A stretch of 64,000 nt of DNA from UBA3775 sp964572955 (lineage in GTDB: Bacteria > Bacillota > Clostridia > Lachnospirales > Lachnospiraceae). The notes beneath the pieces were generated by a model. That model searched no databases. It saw nothing but the letters and a program-made list of their open reading frames with translations, and had not been told where the DNA came from. The DNA lies in contig CAZNGY010000003.1 of NCBI GenBank assembly GCA_964572955.1, forward strand, positions 1 through 64,000, written 5' to 3'. A program made the position numbers and the translations under genes. Positions 43,254 to 51,809 of this stretch are shown here, piece by piece (position 1 is the first letter of the stretch; every line of letters starts with the position of its first letter).

Positions 43254-44621
43254 ATGGAAAAAACAATTCCTTACAAAATTTATCTTGAAGAAAAGGAGAT
43301 GCCAAAACAGTGGTATAATGTCCGTGCAGATATGAAAAAGAAACCGGCTCCATTATTAAATCCGGAAACACATAAACCTGTTACAGTAGATGAATTATCA
43401 GAAGTTTTTTGTAGAGAACTTGCTATTCAAGAATTGGATGATACAACACCATATATTGAAATTCCGGAAGAAATCCGGGATTTTTACAAAATGTACAGAC
43501 CATCTCCGTTGGTTAGGGCATATTGTCTTGAGGAAAAACTTCAAACACCGGCTCATATATACTATAAATTTGAAGGTAATAATACATCCGGAAGTCACAA
43601 GCTTAATTCTGCAATAGCACAGGCATATTATGCCAAAAAACAGGGATTGAAGGGTGTTACTACAGAAACTGGTGCAGGTCAGTGGGGAACAGCGTTATCT
43701 ATGGCATGTTCGTATTTTGATCTTGATTGTCAGGTATATATGGTTAAGTGCTCATATGAACAGAAACCTTTTAGACGTGAAGTGATGAGAACCTATGGAG
43801 CAAAGGTAACACCTTCACCTTCAATGACTACAGAAGTGGGAAGAAAGATTAATGAAGAATTTCCAGGAACAACCGGAAGTTTAGGATGTGCCATATCTGA
43901 GGCTGTTGAAGCAGCAGCTTCACAGAATGGATACAGATATGTATTAGGTTCAGTTCTTTCACAGGTACTTCTTCATCAATCAATAATTGGCCTTGAAACA
44001 AAGTCAGCACTTGATAAATATGGTGTTAAGGCTGATATTATTATTGGATGTGCCGGAGGAGGCTCTAATGTTGGAGGTCTCATTTCACCATTTGCCGGAG
44101 AAATGCTCAGAGGAGAGGCTGATTATAAAATTATAGCTGTTGAACCGGCTTCATGTCCAAGTTTGACAAGAGGTGTATATGCGTATGATTTTTGTGATAC
44201 CGGTAAGGTTTGTCCTCTTCAGAAAATGTACACACTAGGAAGCGGCTTTATTCCTTCATCAAGTCATGCAGGAGGACTTAGGTATCATGGTATGAGTTCC
44301 GTTGTTTCTGAATTATATGATCAGGGTCTTATTGAAGCAAGAAGTGTTGAACAGACAGAAGTATTTAATGCCGCAACAACGTTTGCACGTGTCGAGGGTA
44401 TTTTGCCGGCACCTGAGAGTAGTCATGCAATAAAAGTTGCTATAGATGAAGCTATGAAATGTAAGGAAACCGGCGAAGAAAAGAATATTGTATTTGGTCT
44501 TACCGGAACAGGTTATTTTGATATGTTTGCATATCAGCGCTTCAATGACGGGGAAATGTCTGATTACATTCCGAGCGATGAAGAACTCTCTGCAGCAATT
44601 AAAAGACTGCCAAAGATGTAA
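43254..44621 (+). CDS. trpB: Tryptophan synthase beta chain, TrpB2-like stand-alone type
   Basis: PLP enzyme that joins indole and serine to make tryptophan. The PLP lysine is K116 in SGSHKLNSA; the catalytic Glu is in TETGAGQWG; the phosphate loop is CAGGGSNVGG. At 455 residues and with an N-terminal extension (about 70 residues before the RPSPLVRA region) it matches the TrpB2 group rather than canonical TrpB of about 400. No trpA or other trp genes are adjacent, so indole scavenging is likely. ATG 43254 was chosen; the frame is open upstream but there it is T-box leader. The ribosome binding site is GAGAGG. Confidence 0.94.
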   Translation: MEKTIPYKIYLEEKEMPKQWYNVRADMKKKPAPLLNPETHKPVTVDELSEVFCRELAIQELDDTTPYIEIPEEIRDFYKMYRPSPLVRAYCLEEKLQTPAHIYYKFEGNNTSGSHKLNSAIAQAYYAKKQGLKGVTTETGAGQWGTALSMACSYFDLDCQVYMVKCSYEQKPFRREVMRTYGAKVTPSPSMTTEVGRKINEEFPGTTGSLGCAISEAVEAAASQNGYRYVLGSVLSQVLLHQSIIGLETKSALDKYGVKADIIIGCAGGGSNVGGLISPFAGEMLRGEADYKIIAVEPASCPSLTRGVYAYDFCDTGKVCPLQKMYTLGSGFIPSSSHAGGLRYHGMSSVVSELYDQGLIEARSVEQTEVFNAATTFARVEGILPAPESSHAIKVAIDEAMKCKETGEEKNIVFGLTGTGYFDMFAYQRFNDGEMSDYIPSDEELSAAIKRLPKM

Positions 44622-44686
44622 ATAATAAAAGCAGATATCAATAAGTCTTCTAATAATATTGGTTTTATAAACTGTATAAATATGTT

Positions 44687-44734
44687 AAAACAGATAATGT
44701 AGTAAAAACAGTCACTATGTTATCTGTTTTTTTT
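44687..44734 (+). terminator. Rho-independent terminator after trpB
   Basis: AAAACAGATAA and TTATCTGTTTT form the stem, with eight T bases at its end. Confidence 0.82.
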
Positions 44735-44743
44735 ATGAAAAAA

Positions 44744-44773
44744 TTGGACTTATTTAAATTTAAATGCTATTAT
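44744..44773 (+). promoter_or_regulatory. Promoter of the phosphoesterase/scpAB operon
   Basis: TTGGAC (44744-44749) and TATTAT (44768-44773) with an 18-base spacer, about 30 bases before the start codon. Confidence 0.5.
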
Positions 44774-44802
44774 ATTGTGAGGATTTATTTGGAAGGTGTG
44801 AC

Positions 44803-45642
44803 ATGAAACTGATTGTATGTGCGTGCATCGCTTTATTTTTTCTTGTAACAATTCATATATTGTATGAATTGAAAAATATTGAAGTGACTCACATTAATAT
44901 AGAATCTGAAAAAAAAGTTAACATAAGAATTGCACTTGTTTCCGATCTTCATAATTTTAATTACAAGGGAAAGAAAAAACTTTCGTTAATAATCTTGAAA
45001 GAGAAAGTTGATGTAGTCTGTATTCCCGGAGATTGTGTTGTTGCAGATAAATGCAGATATGAAAATTTCCTTGAATTTGTAAAAGAATTGCAGGAAATAA
45101 ACATACCTGTTATTATGTCGTTTGGAAATCATGAATTAAAGTTAAAAAAGAATTTTGAAGATAAATTTGAGGATTTTCAAAAAAAACTGGAAAAGTTTGA
45201 TGTGAAAGTTTTGGATAATTCATCAATCATATTTGATAACGTATGTTTTATCGGATACACAAATCCTTTAAAACAGTATTCAAAATTCAAGAAAACATAT
45301 AAGCTGGATTTGGATGAATTGCTTCTTGAACTACAAGCTTGTCCTGATAGGGAAGAATATAAAATTCTGCTTGCACATAATCCTATATATTTTGATGTTT
45401 ATCAAAAATGGGGTGCGGATCTTGTTTTATCAGGACATCTTCATGGTGGAATTGTAAGGTTGCCGTTCGTTGGCGGTGTTTTATCACCTCAGACTTTTTT
45501 TAGAGGGAAGTATGATGCAGGAGAGTACAGAATAAATAAAAGTAAAATGTATGTTTCCAGAGGGTTGGGAGTACATTCAATACCGATACGTTTTATGAAT
45601 CGGCCGGAAATCTCAATTATTGAAATCACCGGCAACAATTAA
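44803..45642 (+). CDS. Membrane-anchored metallophosphoesterase (YkuE/YaeI type)
   Basis: Calcineurin-like phosphoesterase. One N-terminal helix at about residues 3-18 anchors it, and the domain carries all five metal motifs: SDLHN, PGDCV, FGNHE, AHNP and SGHLHGG. Family members act on envelope lipids (YaeI/LpxG-like); the substrate here is unknown. ATG 44803 follows GGAAGG; the frame extends upstream without a ribosome binding site. Length 279. scpA follows 17 bases later. Confidence 0.9.
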   Translation: MKLIVCACIALFFLVTIHILYELKNIEVTHINIESEKKVNIRIALVSDLHNFNYKGKKKLSLIILKEKVDVVCIPGDCVVADKCRYENFLEFVKELQEINIPVIMSFGNHELKLKKNFEDKFEDFQKKLEKFDVKVLDNSSIIFDNVCFIGYTNPLKQYSKFKKTYKLDLDELLLELQACPDREEYKILLAHNPIYFDVYQKWGADLVLSGHLHGGIVRLPFVGGVLSPQTFFRGKYDAGEYRINKSKMYVSRGLGVHSIPIRFMNRPEISIIEITGNN

Positions 45643-45659
45643 TTAACATAGGAGGAAAA

Positions 45660-46436
45660 ATGAACTCAATACCTATTAAACTTGAAGTTTTTGAAGGACC
45701 TTTGGATTTACTTCTTCATTTGATTGAAAAAAACAAAGTTGATATATATGATATACCTATTGCCTTGATTACTGATCAATATATTGAGTATATTGATGCC
45801 ATGAAAGATGATCATATGGAAATTATGAGCGATTTTTTAGTTATGGCGGCAACTCTGATTAGAATAAAATCTCAGATGCTTCTTCCGAAACATGAAGAAA
45901 GCGAGGAGGATGAGGAAGATCCGAGAACGGAGCTCGTTGAAAAACTGATAGAGTATAAAATGTTTAAGTATGTTTCAAGAGAGCTTAAAGACATGAGTAT
46001 TAATGCATCAAAACGTATATATCGTGAAGAAAAGCTGCCGGATGAAGTTTTGTGCTTCAAGGAAGAAATAAAAGCAGAAGATGTAATAGGCGATACAACA
46101 TTAGAACTTCTCAGCAGTATTTTTAAAGATGTAATGAAAAGAAATGCCAATAAGCTGGACCCTATCAGAAGCAGTTTTGGCAAAATACAAAAAGAAGAAG
46201 TTAATTTTACTGAAAAAGTATTACGAATACAGGAGTATGGTATTAAACATAAAAAGTGTAGTTTTCGTAAACTTTTGGACAATTCAAAAAGTAAGGTTGA
46301 AATAATTGTTACCTTTTTAGGAATTCTTGAACTTATTAAGATGGGAAGAGTGACAATTGAACAGGAAGGTATATTTCAAGATATTGAAGTATCATTTCTG
46401 GCTGATGATGTTGTTGCCGTAGAACAGTATTTTTAA
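45660..46436 (+). CDS. scpA: Segregation and condensation protein A
   Basis: Kleisin subunit of the SMC-ScpAB condensin. The N-terminal signature is FEGPLDLLLHLIEKNKVDIYDIPI; a charged linker and a C-terminal winged helix follow. Length 258 is normal. AGGAGG precedes ATG 45660. It lies directly before scpB in the usual order. Confidence 0.96.
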   Translation: MNSIPIKLEVFEGPLDLLLHLIEKNKVDIYDIPIALITDQYIEYIDAMKDDHMEIMSDFLVMAATLIRIKSQMLLPKHEESEEDEEDPRTELVEKLIEYKMFKYVSRELKDMSINASKRIYREEKLPDEVLCFKEEIKAEDVIGDTTLELLSSIFKDVMKRNANKLDPIRSSFGKIQKEEVNFTEKVLRIQEYGIKHKKCSFRKLLDNSKSKVEIIVTFLGILELIKMGRVTIEQEGIFQDIEVSFLADDVVAVEQYF

Positions 46437-46472
46437 AAAACTTATATATCTATGTTAGACATGGAGGATTTT

Positions 46473-47081
46473 ATGGATTTAAGAGAAGAAGGAAAAATAC
46501 AAACGATAAATGAAATTAAGTCAGCGATTGAGGCTATTTTGTTTGCCATGGGGGAAAGTGTTGAGGCATTAAGAATAGCAGAAGCACTTAATATATCTGA
46601 GAAAGTTGCGGTTTCTTTATGTCGACAGCTTATGGATGAATACAAAGAGGCTGACAAAGGAATTAGTATTATTGAGTTGGATAAAAGCTATCAGATGTGT
46701 TCAAATCCGAAATATTATAAAGATTTAATTAAATTATGTCATGTACCTAAGAAGCATAATCTTACTGATGTAATGCTTGAAACACTTTCAATAATAGCAT
46801 ATAAACAGCCGGTTACCAGACAGGAAATTGAATCGATAAGAGGTGTTAAAAGTGATTTTGCTGTAAACAAGCTGCTTGAATACAATCTTATTGAGGAATT
46901 GGGAAGAAAAGATGTTCCGGGACGTCCGGTGCTTTTTGGTACAAGTGAGGATTTTTTGAGATGTTTTGGAGTAAGCTCCACGGATGAGTTGCCTATAATT
47001 GATGAGACAATTAAAGAGGAATTGCGGATGGAGGCAATTACAGAATCACAGGTTAAAGAAGAAATCCTTATAACAAGTTAA
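46473..47081 (+). CDS. scpB: Segregation and condensation protein B
   Basis: Dimeric partner of ScpA with two winged helices. Signatures: IEAILFAMGESVE near the start, and TLSIIAYKQPVTRQEIESIRGV then DVPGRPVLFGTS. ATG 46473 was chosen because GGAGG lies five bases upstream; ATG 46452 and 46461 are upstream of it. Length 202. Confidence 0.95.
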   Translation: MDLREEGKIQTINEIKSAIEAILFAMGESVEALRIAEALNISEKVAVSLCRQLMDEYKEADKGISIIELDKSYQMCSNPKYYKDLIKLCHVPKKHNLTDVMLETLSIIAYKQPVTRQEIESIRGVKSDFAVNKLLEYNLIEELGRKDVPGRPVLFGTSEDFLRCFGVSSTDELPIIDETIKEELRMEAITESQVKEEILITS

Positions 47082-47136
47082 AAAGCGACGAATGAGAAGT
47101 ATATTAATCTGCAAATATTAAATCTTTACCGTACAG

Positions 47137-47169
47137 AAAAACCTGCAAGAATATTTGCAGGTTTTTTTT
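47137..47169 (+). terminator. Rho-independent terminator after scpB
   Basis: AAACCTGCAA pairs with TTGCAGGTTT around a short loop, followed by T bases to 47169. Confidence 0.9.
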
Positions 47170-47203
47170 CATATATTCTGACAGACAAGCTAAAGGCAGA
47201 ATA

Positions 47204-48361
47204 ATGAAAAGAAGAGTTCTGATTGTATCAGTGCTAGTGGCAATAGTGGTGGTGCTTATATTGTTTTTTTTTAAACAAATTGAATTTGGTCGTGATGAAG
47301 AGATAAAATATGATTACGAAAGGTACTATGCCTATTGTCTAAAAAAAGCGGTGACAGAACAGGATTTTATTCCGAAAGTTACTGCTTATTCTGCCTGTAT
47401 GACAGATTCAAGGGATGGGCATATTTTGTTTGAAAAGAACTGTGAAGTTAAGCTGCCAAATGCAAGTACTACTAAAATGATTACTGCACTAACCGCTTTA
47501 AAATATATGGATCTTAATACGGAAGTGTCGGTAAGCAGAAATGCTTCTTTGGCTCCAAAAGTTAAACTTGGAATTAAGGAAGGAGAGCATTATTACTTTA
47601 AAGATTTACTGTATTCAATGCTTATGGCAAGCCATAATGATTCAGCAGTTGCAATAGCCGAGGCAATATGTGAATCATCTGATGAATTTGCTGCCTTGAT
47701 GAATGAAACTGCATATGAATTGGAGGCATATAATTCTTCGTTTGTAACACCAAATGGACTTGATGCAGAAAATCATTTTTCTACTGCTTTGGATTTATGC
47801 AAAATAGGAGCTGCTTTTATGGATAATATGTTTTTATCAGAAATAGCCCAAACCAGAGAGTATTCTTTTAATGAAATTTACAGCGGAAAAAGTTACAGCA
47901 TAAGAAATATAAATTCTTTTTTAGACATGATTGACGGAGCTTCCGGAATCAAAACAGGATATACAGGAAAAGCGGGCTATTGTTTTGTAGGCGCAATAGA
48001 AACTGAAAAAACACGATTAGTCAGTTCGGTACTTGCCAGTGGTTGGCCGCCTAATAAAACGATAAAATGGGAAGATACAAAGATAATCTATAAATACGTA
48101 ACAGATACATATTCAGAAATATGTTTGGAGTGTCCGATAATTGATATTAATTCTATATGGGGATTAAATTCATTATTGTATTGTGAAAGTTTCTCATATG
48201 AGCTTATGTACGGAAAAAATGAAACAATAACTGAGGTGGTGAAGATAAGTCCTTTTGAGGGAAAAGCGTCTGTAGCTGATGGAGAGTATTATACGGAATG
48301 TTATATAATGTATGGAAATGTGATGCAACAGCTGAATTGTCTTCGAAAATTGGTTGGATAA
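47204..48361 (+). CDS. D-alanyl-D-alanine carboxypeptidase, third copy
   Basis: Wall-trimming serine peptidase with an N-terminal hydrophobic segment (about residues 5-22) preceded by MKRR. Motifs: NASTTKMI (SxxK), ASHNDSA (SxN, with His at the middle position) and IKTGYTG (KTG). The final 90 residues form a separate acidic beta-rich part without an obvious membrane anchor. Length 385. Ribosome binding site AAAGGCAG. It is a single-gene unit between two terminators. Confidence 0.9.
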   Translation: MKRRVLIVSVLVAIVVVLILFFFKQIEFGRDEEIKYDYERYYAYCLKKAVTEQDFIPKVTAYSACMTDSRDGHILFEKNCEVKLPNASTTKMITALTALKYMDLNTEVSVSRNASLAPKVKLGIKEGEHYYFKDLLYSMLMASHNDSAVAIAEAICESSDEFAALMNETAYELEAYNSSFVTPNGLDAENHFSTALDLCKIGAAFMDNMFLSEIAQTREYSFNEIYSGKSYSIRNINSFLDMIDGASGIKTGYTGKAGYCFVGAIETEKTRLVSSVLASGWPPNKTIKWEDTKIIYKYVTDTYSEICLECPIIDINSIWGLNSLLYCESFSYELMYGKNETITEVVKISPFEGKASVADGEYYTECYIMYGNVMQQLNCLRKLVG

Positions 48362-48460
48362 CAGGGCATGGTAAATCCAACAGAATGAAAGATGATCTAA
48401 AATCATTCCTTTTAAAATTTTCTTGAGATTTTTATTCTACAGAGCTTGAATTTTCTTGTA

Positions 48461-48496
48461 AGATAAAAAGGTGACCGTATGTAAACGGTCACCTTT
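48461..48496 (-). terminator. Terminator of the minus-strand coiled-coil gene
   Basis: A perfect 12-base stem, AAAGGTGACCGT with ACGGTCACCTTT. On the minus strand it is followed by TTTTTATC, a U run. It lies 20 bases after the stop of the minus gene and can also stop the carboxypeptidase transcript. Confidence 0.85.
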
Positions 48497-48515
48497 GGGA
48501 AAAGTGTATAAATAA

Positions 48516-50630
48516 TTAATCATCTAAATATTTGTTGTAAAATTTTGTAACTATAATATCAATGGCACTTTCATCAAGCTTTCCAAGATTTGATTTCAGA
48601 AGAGCTTTAATGCCGTTGATTTTGTTCTGATAATTTTGCTCAGGAGTTGCATCCGGTTTTTCATACTGCTTTACAGATACGGAATTACAATTTGCCATTA
48701 ACCATGCATTGATGAGAGAGTTAAGCTGACCTCCGGTTAAAGCAAGTATGTAGGTAGATGATTTCAGATCAGTATAATCAGAAGGTTTTGCAGCATTCTT
48801 TATTAATGTCGGTTCAAACAGATTGTTAAGTTCCGTCTGAGATGAGTATCTCAATGTTGCAGCAAGTCCGGAAATTGAATTCCTGTCAACTGAATCGGTA
48901 CTTGTTCTGTATTTTGAGTAATCTATAGAAGTTCGTCTTGTGTAGTAAGACATTTTTTCTTCATCTTTTTTTGACGAATAGTCAGGAACAAATCCTTTGT
49001 AACCGTCATCAGGAATATCATCTTCAATTAACTGAAAATCTTTGCTTTGGCGTCTTGGTCTTTCAATAGGATTATTTTTTCTGCTCTGAACTTTTTTTGC
49101 AGTTTCTTCCTTCAAGGCTTTAAATGCTTCAGGATCAAAACCATATGCATTGGCAGTTTCAACATCAGGATCTTTTGATGGATCATCCTGATGATAGTCA
49201 GGAACAAATCCTTTATATGTACCATCATCAACATCATCTACATTAGCAAGCTGTCTGAATTTATCGGCAAATTTATTTCTGCCGATGCCTTCGATTTTTG
49301 GTTCGGTTTTATTAGCCCTGTTGTTTATAATTGACTCGAATGTAGGTGAATTACCATTGTCATCAGCATCTTTTTCAGCAGACGACAATTCAGCTTCAGA
49401 AGCTGCAAACATATTGTTTGTAAACATTTCCTCGACAACAGGAGATGAATACTCATTTTCATCCTCGACAGCGGCGAAAGAAGATGGGCTAAACGACTTC
49501 TTTTTAAAACCTGAGAGAAAATCATTAAAAGAATCTTCATCGGTATTATCAGAATCATTATCTTCAAGAGATTGTCCGTCTTCCATATTGTAAAAATCAT
49601 CATCAGATACGTCTACTGCATCAACAACAATTGTGTCACCAACTGCGTATTCATCAACCGGTTCGGTTTCAACAAATATAGGTCCTGATTCAGGTATGAT
49701 TTCATGTTCTTCGATGTTAACAGGCTCTTCATGAACTGTTTCACCTTTAACATGTGGAATTGAAGGACCGGTCTGTTCGGATTTCCTTTGTTGTTCAGCT
49801 ACGCGAATACCCTCTTCAAACATTTTACGTCTTTTTTCACTGGCAAGGCGTTTCAGTTCCTGTTCTTCGGCAATTCGTTTTTGCTCTTCAGCTAATTTCC
49901 TTTCCTCTTCCTCGCGACGAAGTCTTTCTTCCTCTTCGCGGCGGAGACGTTCTTCTTCCTCAGCTTTTAAACGAGCCTCTTCCTCGGCTTGTCTGATTGC
50001 TTCCTCGGCACGTTTCGCTGCTTCTTCAGCTTCAATTCTTGCACGCTCAGCTTCTTCCATTGCTTTACGGGCTTCTTCTTCAATACGGAGACGTTCTTCT
50101 TCAGCAGCACGCAGAAGTGCTTCCTGTTCCTCACGACGGAGACGTTCTTCTTCCTCAGCTTTTAAACGAGCTTCTTCTTCAGCTCTGAGTCGGGCTTCTT
50201 CTTCCTCACGACGAATTCTTTCTTCTTCTTCGCGGCGGAGACGTTCTTCCTCCTCGGCTTTTAAACGAGCTTCTTCCTCGGCACGTCTTGCAGCTTCTTC
50301 AGCTTCACGTTTTTTATCTTCTTCAGCTTTAAGTCTTTTTGCTTCAATTGCATAGAAAGATGTACAGGCACGAAGCGCAGCTCTGGCATCAGACTGCATT
50401 ACATAAATCTTAAAGTTTTTTTCACGGAGATTATAACGATAGGTACTTTTAATCCCCTGCTCCTTCATATATTCTATAACACCCTGCGCCGATTCTTCAT
50501 TAGTTAACGAGAAAACGGACACCTCTTTTTCTTCATCAATATTATCTACAAGGTCGGTGTTGCAATCAGGACAAACTAATAGTGAATCGTCCTCAAAAAT
50601 TTTATTGCAGCTAGTGCATTTCTTTGACAT
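48516..50630 (-). CDS. Zinc-ribbon protein with long charged coiled coil, unknown function
   Basis: A 704-residue cytoplasmic protein. Residues 1-35 hold a zinc ribbon (CTSC then CPDC, followed by LVD). Residues about 40-95 resemble a small ferredoxin-like domain (VFSLTNEESAQGVIEYMKEQ, KIYVMQSDARAALRA). Residues about 95-290 are an uninterrupted Glu/Arg/Ala coiled coil built from recurring EEEERLRREEE and EEARLKAEEE units. The following region is acidic and probably disordered, with YKGFVPDY twice (about 472 and 544). A C-terminal domain of about 120 residues ends with FYNKYLDD. The start at 50630 follows GAGGAGG. No family was recognised for the whole. The divergent neighbour has a similar N-terminus. 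Confidence 0.75.
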   Translation of the reverse strand: MSKKCTSCNKIFEDDSLLVCPDCNTDLVDNIDEEKEVSVFSLTNEESAQGVIEYMKEQGIKSTYRYNLREKNFKIYVMQSDARAALRACTSFYAIEAKRLKAEEDKKREAEEAARRAEEEARLKAEEEERLRREEEERIRREEEEARLRAEEEARLKAEEEERLRREEQEALLRAAEEERLRIEEEARKAMEEAERARIEAEEAAKRAEEAIRQAEEEARLKAEEEERLRREEEERLRREEEERKLAEEQKRIAEEQELKRLASEKRRKMFEEGIRVAEQQRKSEQTGPSIPHVKGETVHEEPVNIEEHEIIPESGPIFVETEPVDEYAVGDTIVVDAVDVSDDDFYNMEDGQSLEDNDSDNTDEDSFNDFLSGFKKKSFSPSSFAAVEDENEYSSPVVEEMFTNNMFAASEAELSSAEKDADDNGNSPTFESIINNRANKTEPKIEGIGRNKFADKFRQLANVDDVDDGTYKGFVPDYHQDDPSKDPDVETANAYGFDPEAFKALKEETAKKVQSRKNNPIERPRRQSKDFQLIEDDIPDDGYKGFVPDYSSKKDEEKMSYYTRRTSIDYSKYRTSTDSVDRNSISGLAATLRYSSQTELNNLFEPTLIKNAAKPSDYTDLKSSTYILALTGGQLNSLINAWLMANCNSVSVKQYEKPDATPEQNYQNKINGIKALLKSNLGKLDESAIDIIVTKFYNKYLDD
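49893..50309 (-). repeat. Direct repeats encoding the coiled coil
   Basis: Repeats of a roughly 45-base unit (seen on the plus strand as CGGAGACGTTCTTC then CAGCTTTTAAACGAGC or CGGCTTTTAAACGAGC) start at 49942, 50137 and 50236; a partial copy starts at 50086. All spacings are multiples of three, so copy number can change without breaking the frame. Confidence 0.8.
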
Positions 50631-50811
50631 TAGAATTACCTCCTCATGCATAACAATGCATGATTCATTATATACAAATTATTTGTATTTATCAAGGATT
50701 AAGCAGTAATTAGGTGTAAATATCATTAAAATTTTGCATTTTATCGAAAAAAATTTATATAAAATGCACAGTTACATATATCTTATTGTATTTGCGTGTT
50801 GTTTAAAGTAC

Positions 50812-50840
50812 TTTACAAATCATATTTAATAAATTATGAT
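50812..50840 (+). promoter_or_regulatory. Promoter of the plus-strand zinc-ribbon gene
   Basis: TTTACA (50812-50817) and TATGAT (50835-50840) with a 17-base spacer, about 20 bases before ATG 50860. Confidence 0.5.
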
Positions 50841-50859
50841 ATAAAAGCTGGCAGGAAAT

Positions 50860-51795
50860 ATGTCAGAATTACAAAGATATCAGACTGAAATAGTCAGAAA
50901 GAGGGATGTTATGCCATGGTGTCCGGTATGTAAAAATGAATATAGAGAGGGATTTTCAATGTGCAGTGAATGTAAGATTCCTTTAGTTGATGAACTGACA
51001 AAGGAATCCTCTTTTTTGCTTTTGTGTTACATTGAAAAAAAAGATGTTAAACTTGAAGAAGATTTGAAGAAAATGTTGAAGTTTTCAGAAATTCCTTATG
51101 AAACAAGGGAAAATAACAACAATGCTGAGTTTTTTATAGAAAAAAAACTCATGCATAAGGGAAAAACAGCACTAAAGGCATTTACAAATGTAAATTCGGA
51201 GTACTATATAAAGGAAAATATAGATACAACGCTATATATAGGACAAAAAGAAAGCTACGATACGGAAATATCCGATGAAGAATATGGCATTGTCGAAGAT
51301 CATGAAAAACTTGAGTTTTCAAAAAGACAGATTTGTTCAGGTTCGCAATTATATGAATCTAAAAGAGATAAGGCAGATGAAGAGTATAATTCAGGTATAA
51401 TCTTTACTTTGTTTGGTTTTTTTGGAATTGTTTTTATGCTTTTTAATGTATTTGATGTAATAAATCTTATAAATGGGAAGTTCAGTTTGATACTGGATAC
51501 TGCTCTTTTTGTTTTGATGCTTGCAATCGGAATCATATCTTTTTCTCGTGCAAAACGTTTTAAAAAAGATGCGGTAAGTGAAGATTCGTTTGTAGATGAA
51601 CTTTCAGAGTGGTGTACTGCAAATATATTAAAAGAGAATGTAATTGCAAATGATGAGCCGGAGGAAGCTGAAGAAATTAATTTTTTTAATAGAATTTCCT
51701 ATATAAAAGAATGCGTCAAAGAAGAGTATCCGGATATTGATGATACTTTTCTGGATTCTTACAGTGAAGAATTTTATAACGAAATGTTTGAATAA
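50860..51795 (+). CDS. Zinc-ribbon membrane protein of unknown function
   Basis: A 311-residue protein. A zinc ribbon at about residues 20-45 (CPVC then CSEC, followed by PLVDEL) leads to a small ferredoxin-like domain (about 50-105, similar in layout to DUF2007) and two hydrophobic helices at about 183-202 and 210-228, then an acidic C-terminal tail. Start is ATG 50860 or ATG 50911 (MPWCPVC, preceded by GAGGG). The ribbon and following domain echo the divergent gene. It precedes the radical SAM gene by 14 bases and is probably in its operon. Function unknown. Confidence 0.75.
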   Translation: MSELQRYQTEIVRKRDVMPWCPVCKNEYREGFSMCSECKIPLVDELTKESSFLLLCYIEKKDVKLEEDLKKMLKFSEIPYETRENNNNAEFFIEKKLMHKGKTALKAFTNVNSEYYIKENIDTTLYIGQKESYDTEISDEEYGIVEDHEKLEFSKRQICSGSQLYESKRDKADEEYNSGIIFTLFGFFGIVFMLFNVFDVINLINGKFSLILDTALFVLMLAIGIISFSRAKRFKKDAVSEDSFVDELSEWCTANILKENVIANDEPEEAEEINFFNRISYIKECVKEEYPDIDDTFLDSYSEEFYNEMFE

Positions 51796-51809
51796 CTACG
51801 GAGGATAAA

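Noticed and set aside
49754..50188. Long plus-strand open frames opposite the coiled-coil gene
   Set aside because: They are antisense shadows of the repeated Glu/Arg codons; they lack ribosome binding sites and their proteins are low-complexity Leu/Pro/Arg sequence.
49893..50309. Repeat array considered as CRISPR or satellite DNA
   Set aside because: The spacing is irregular, units lie in frame within a coding sequence and there are no unique spacers or cas genes.
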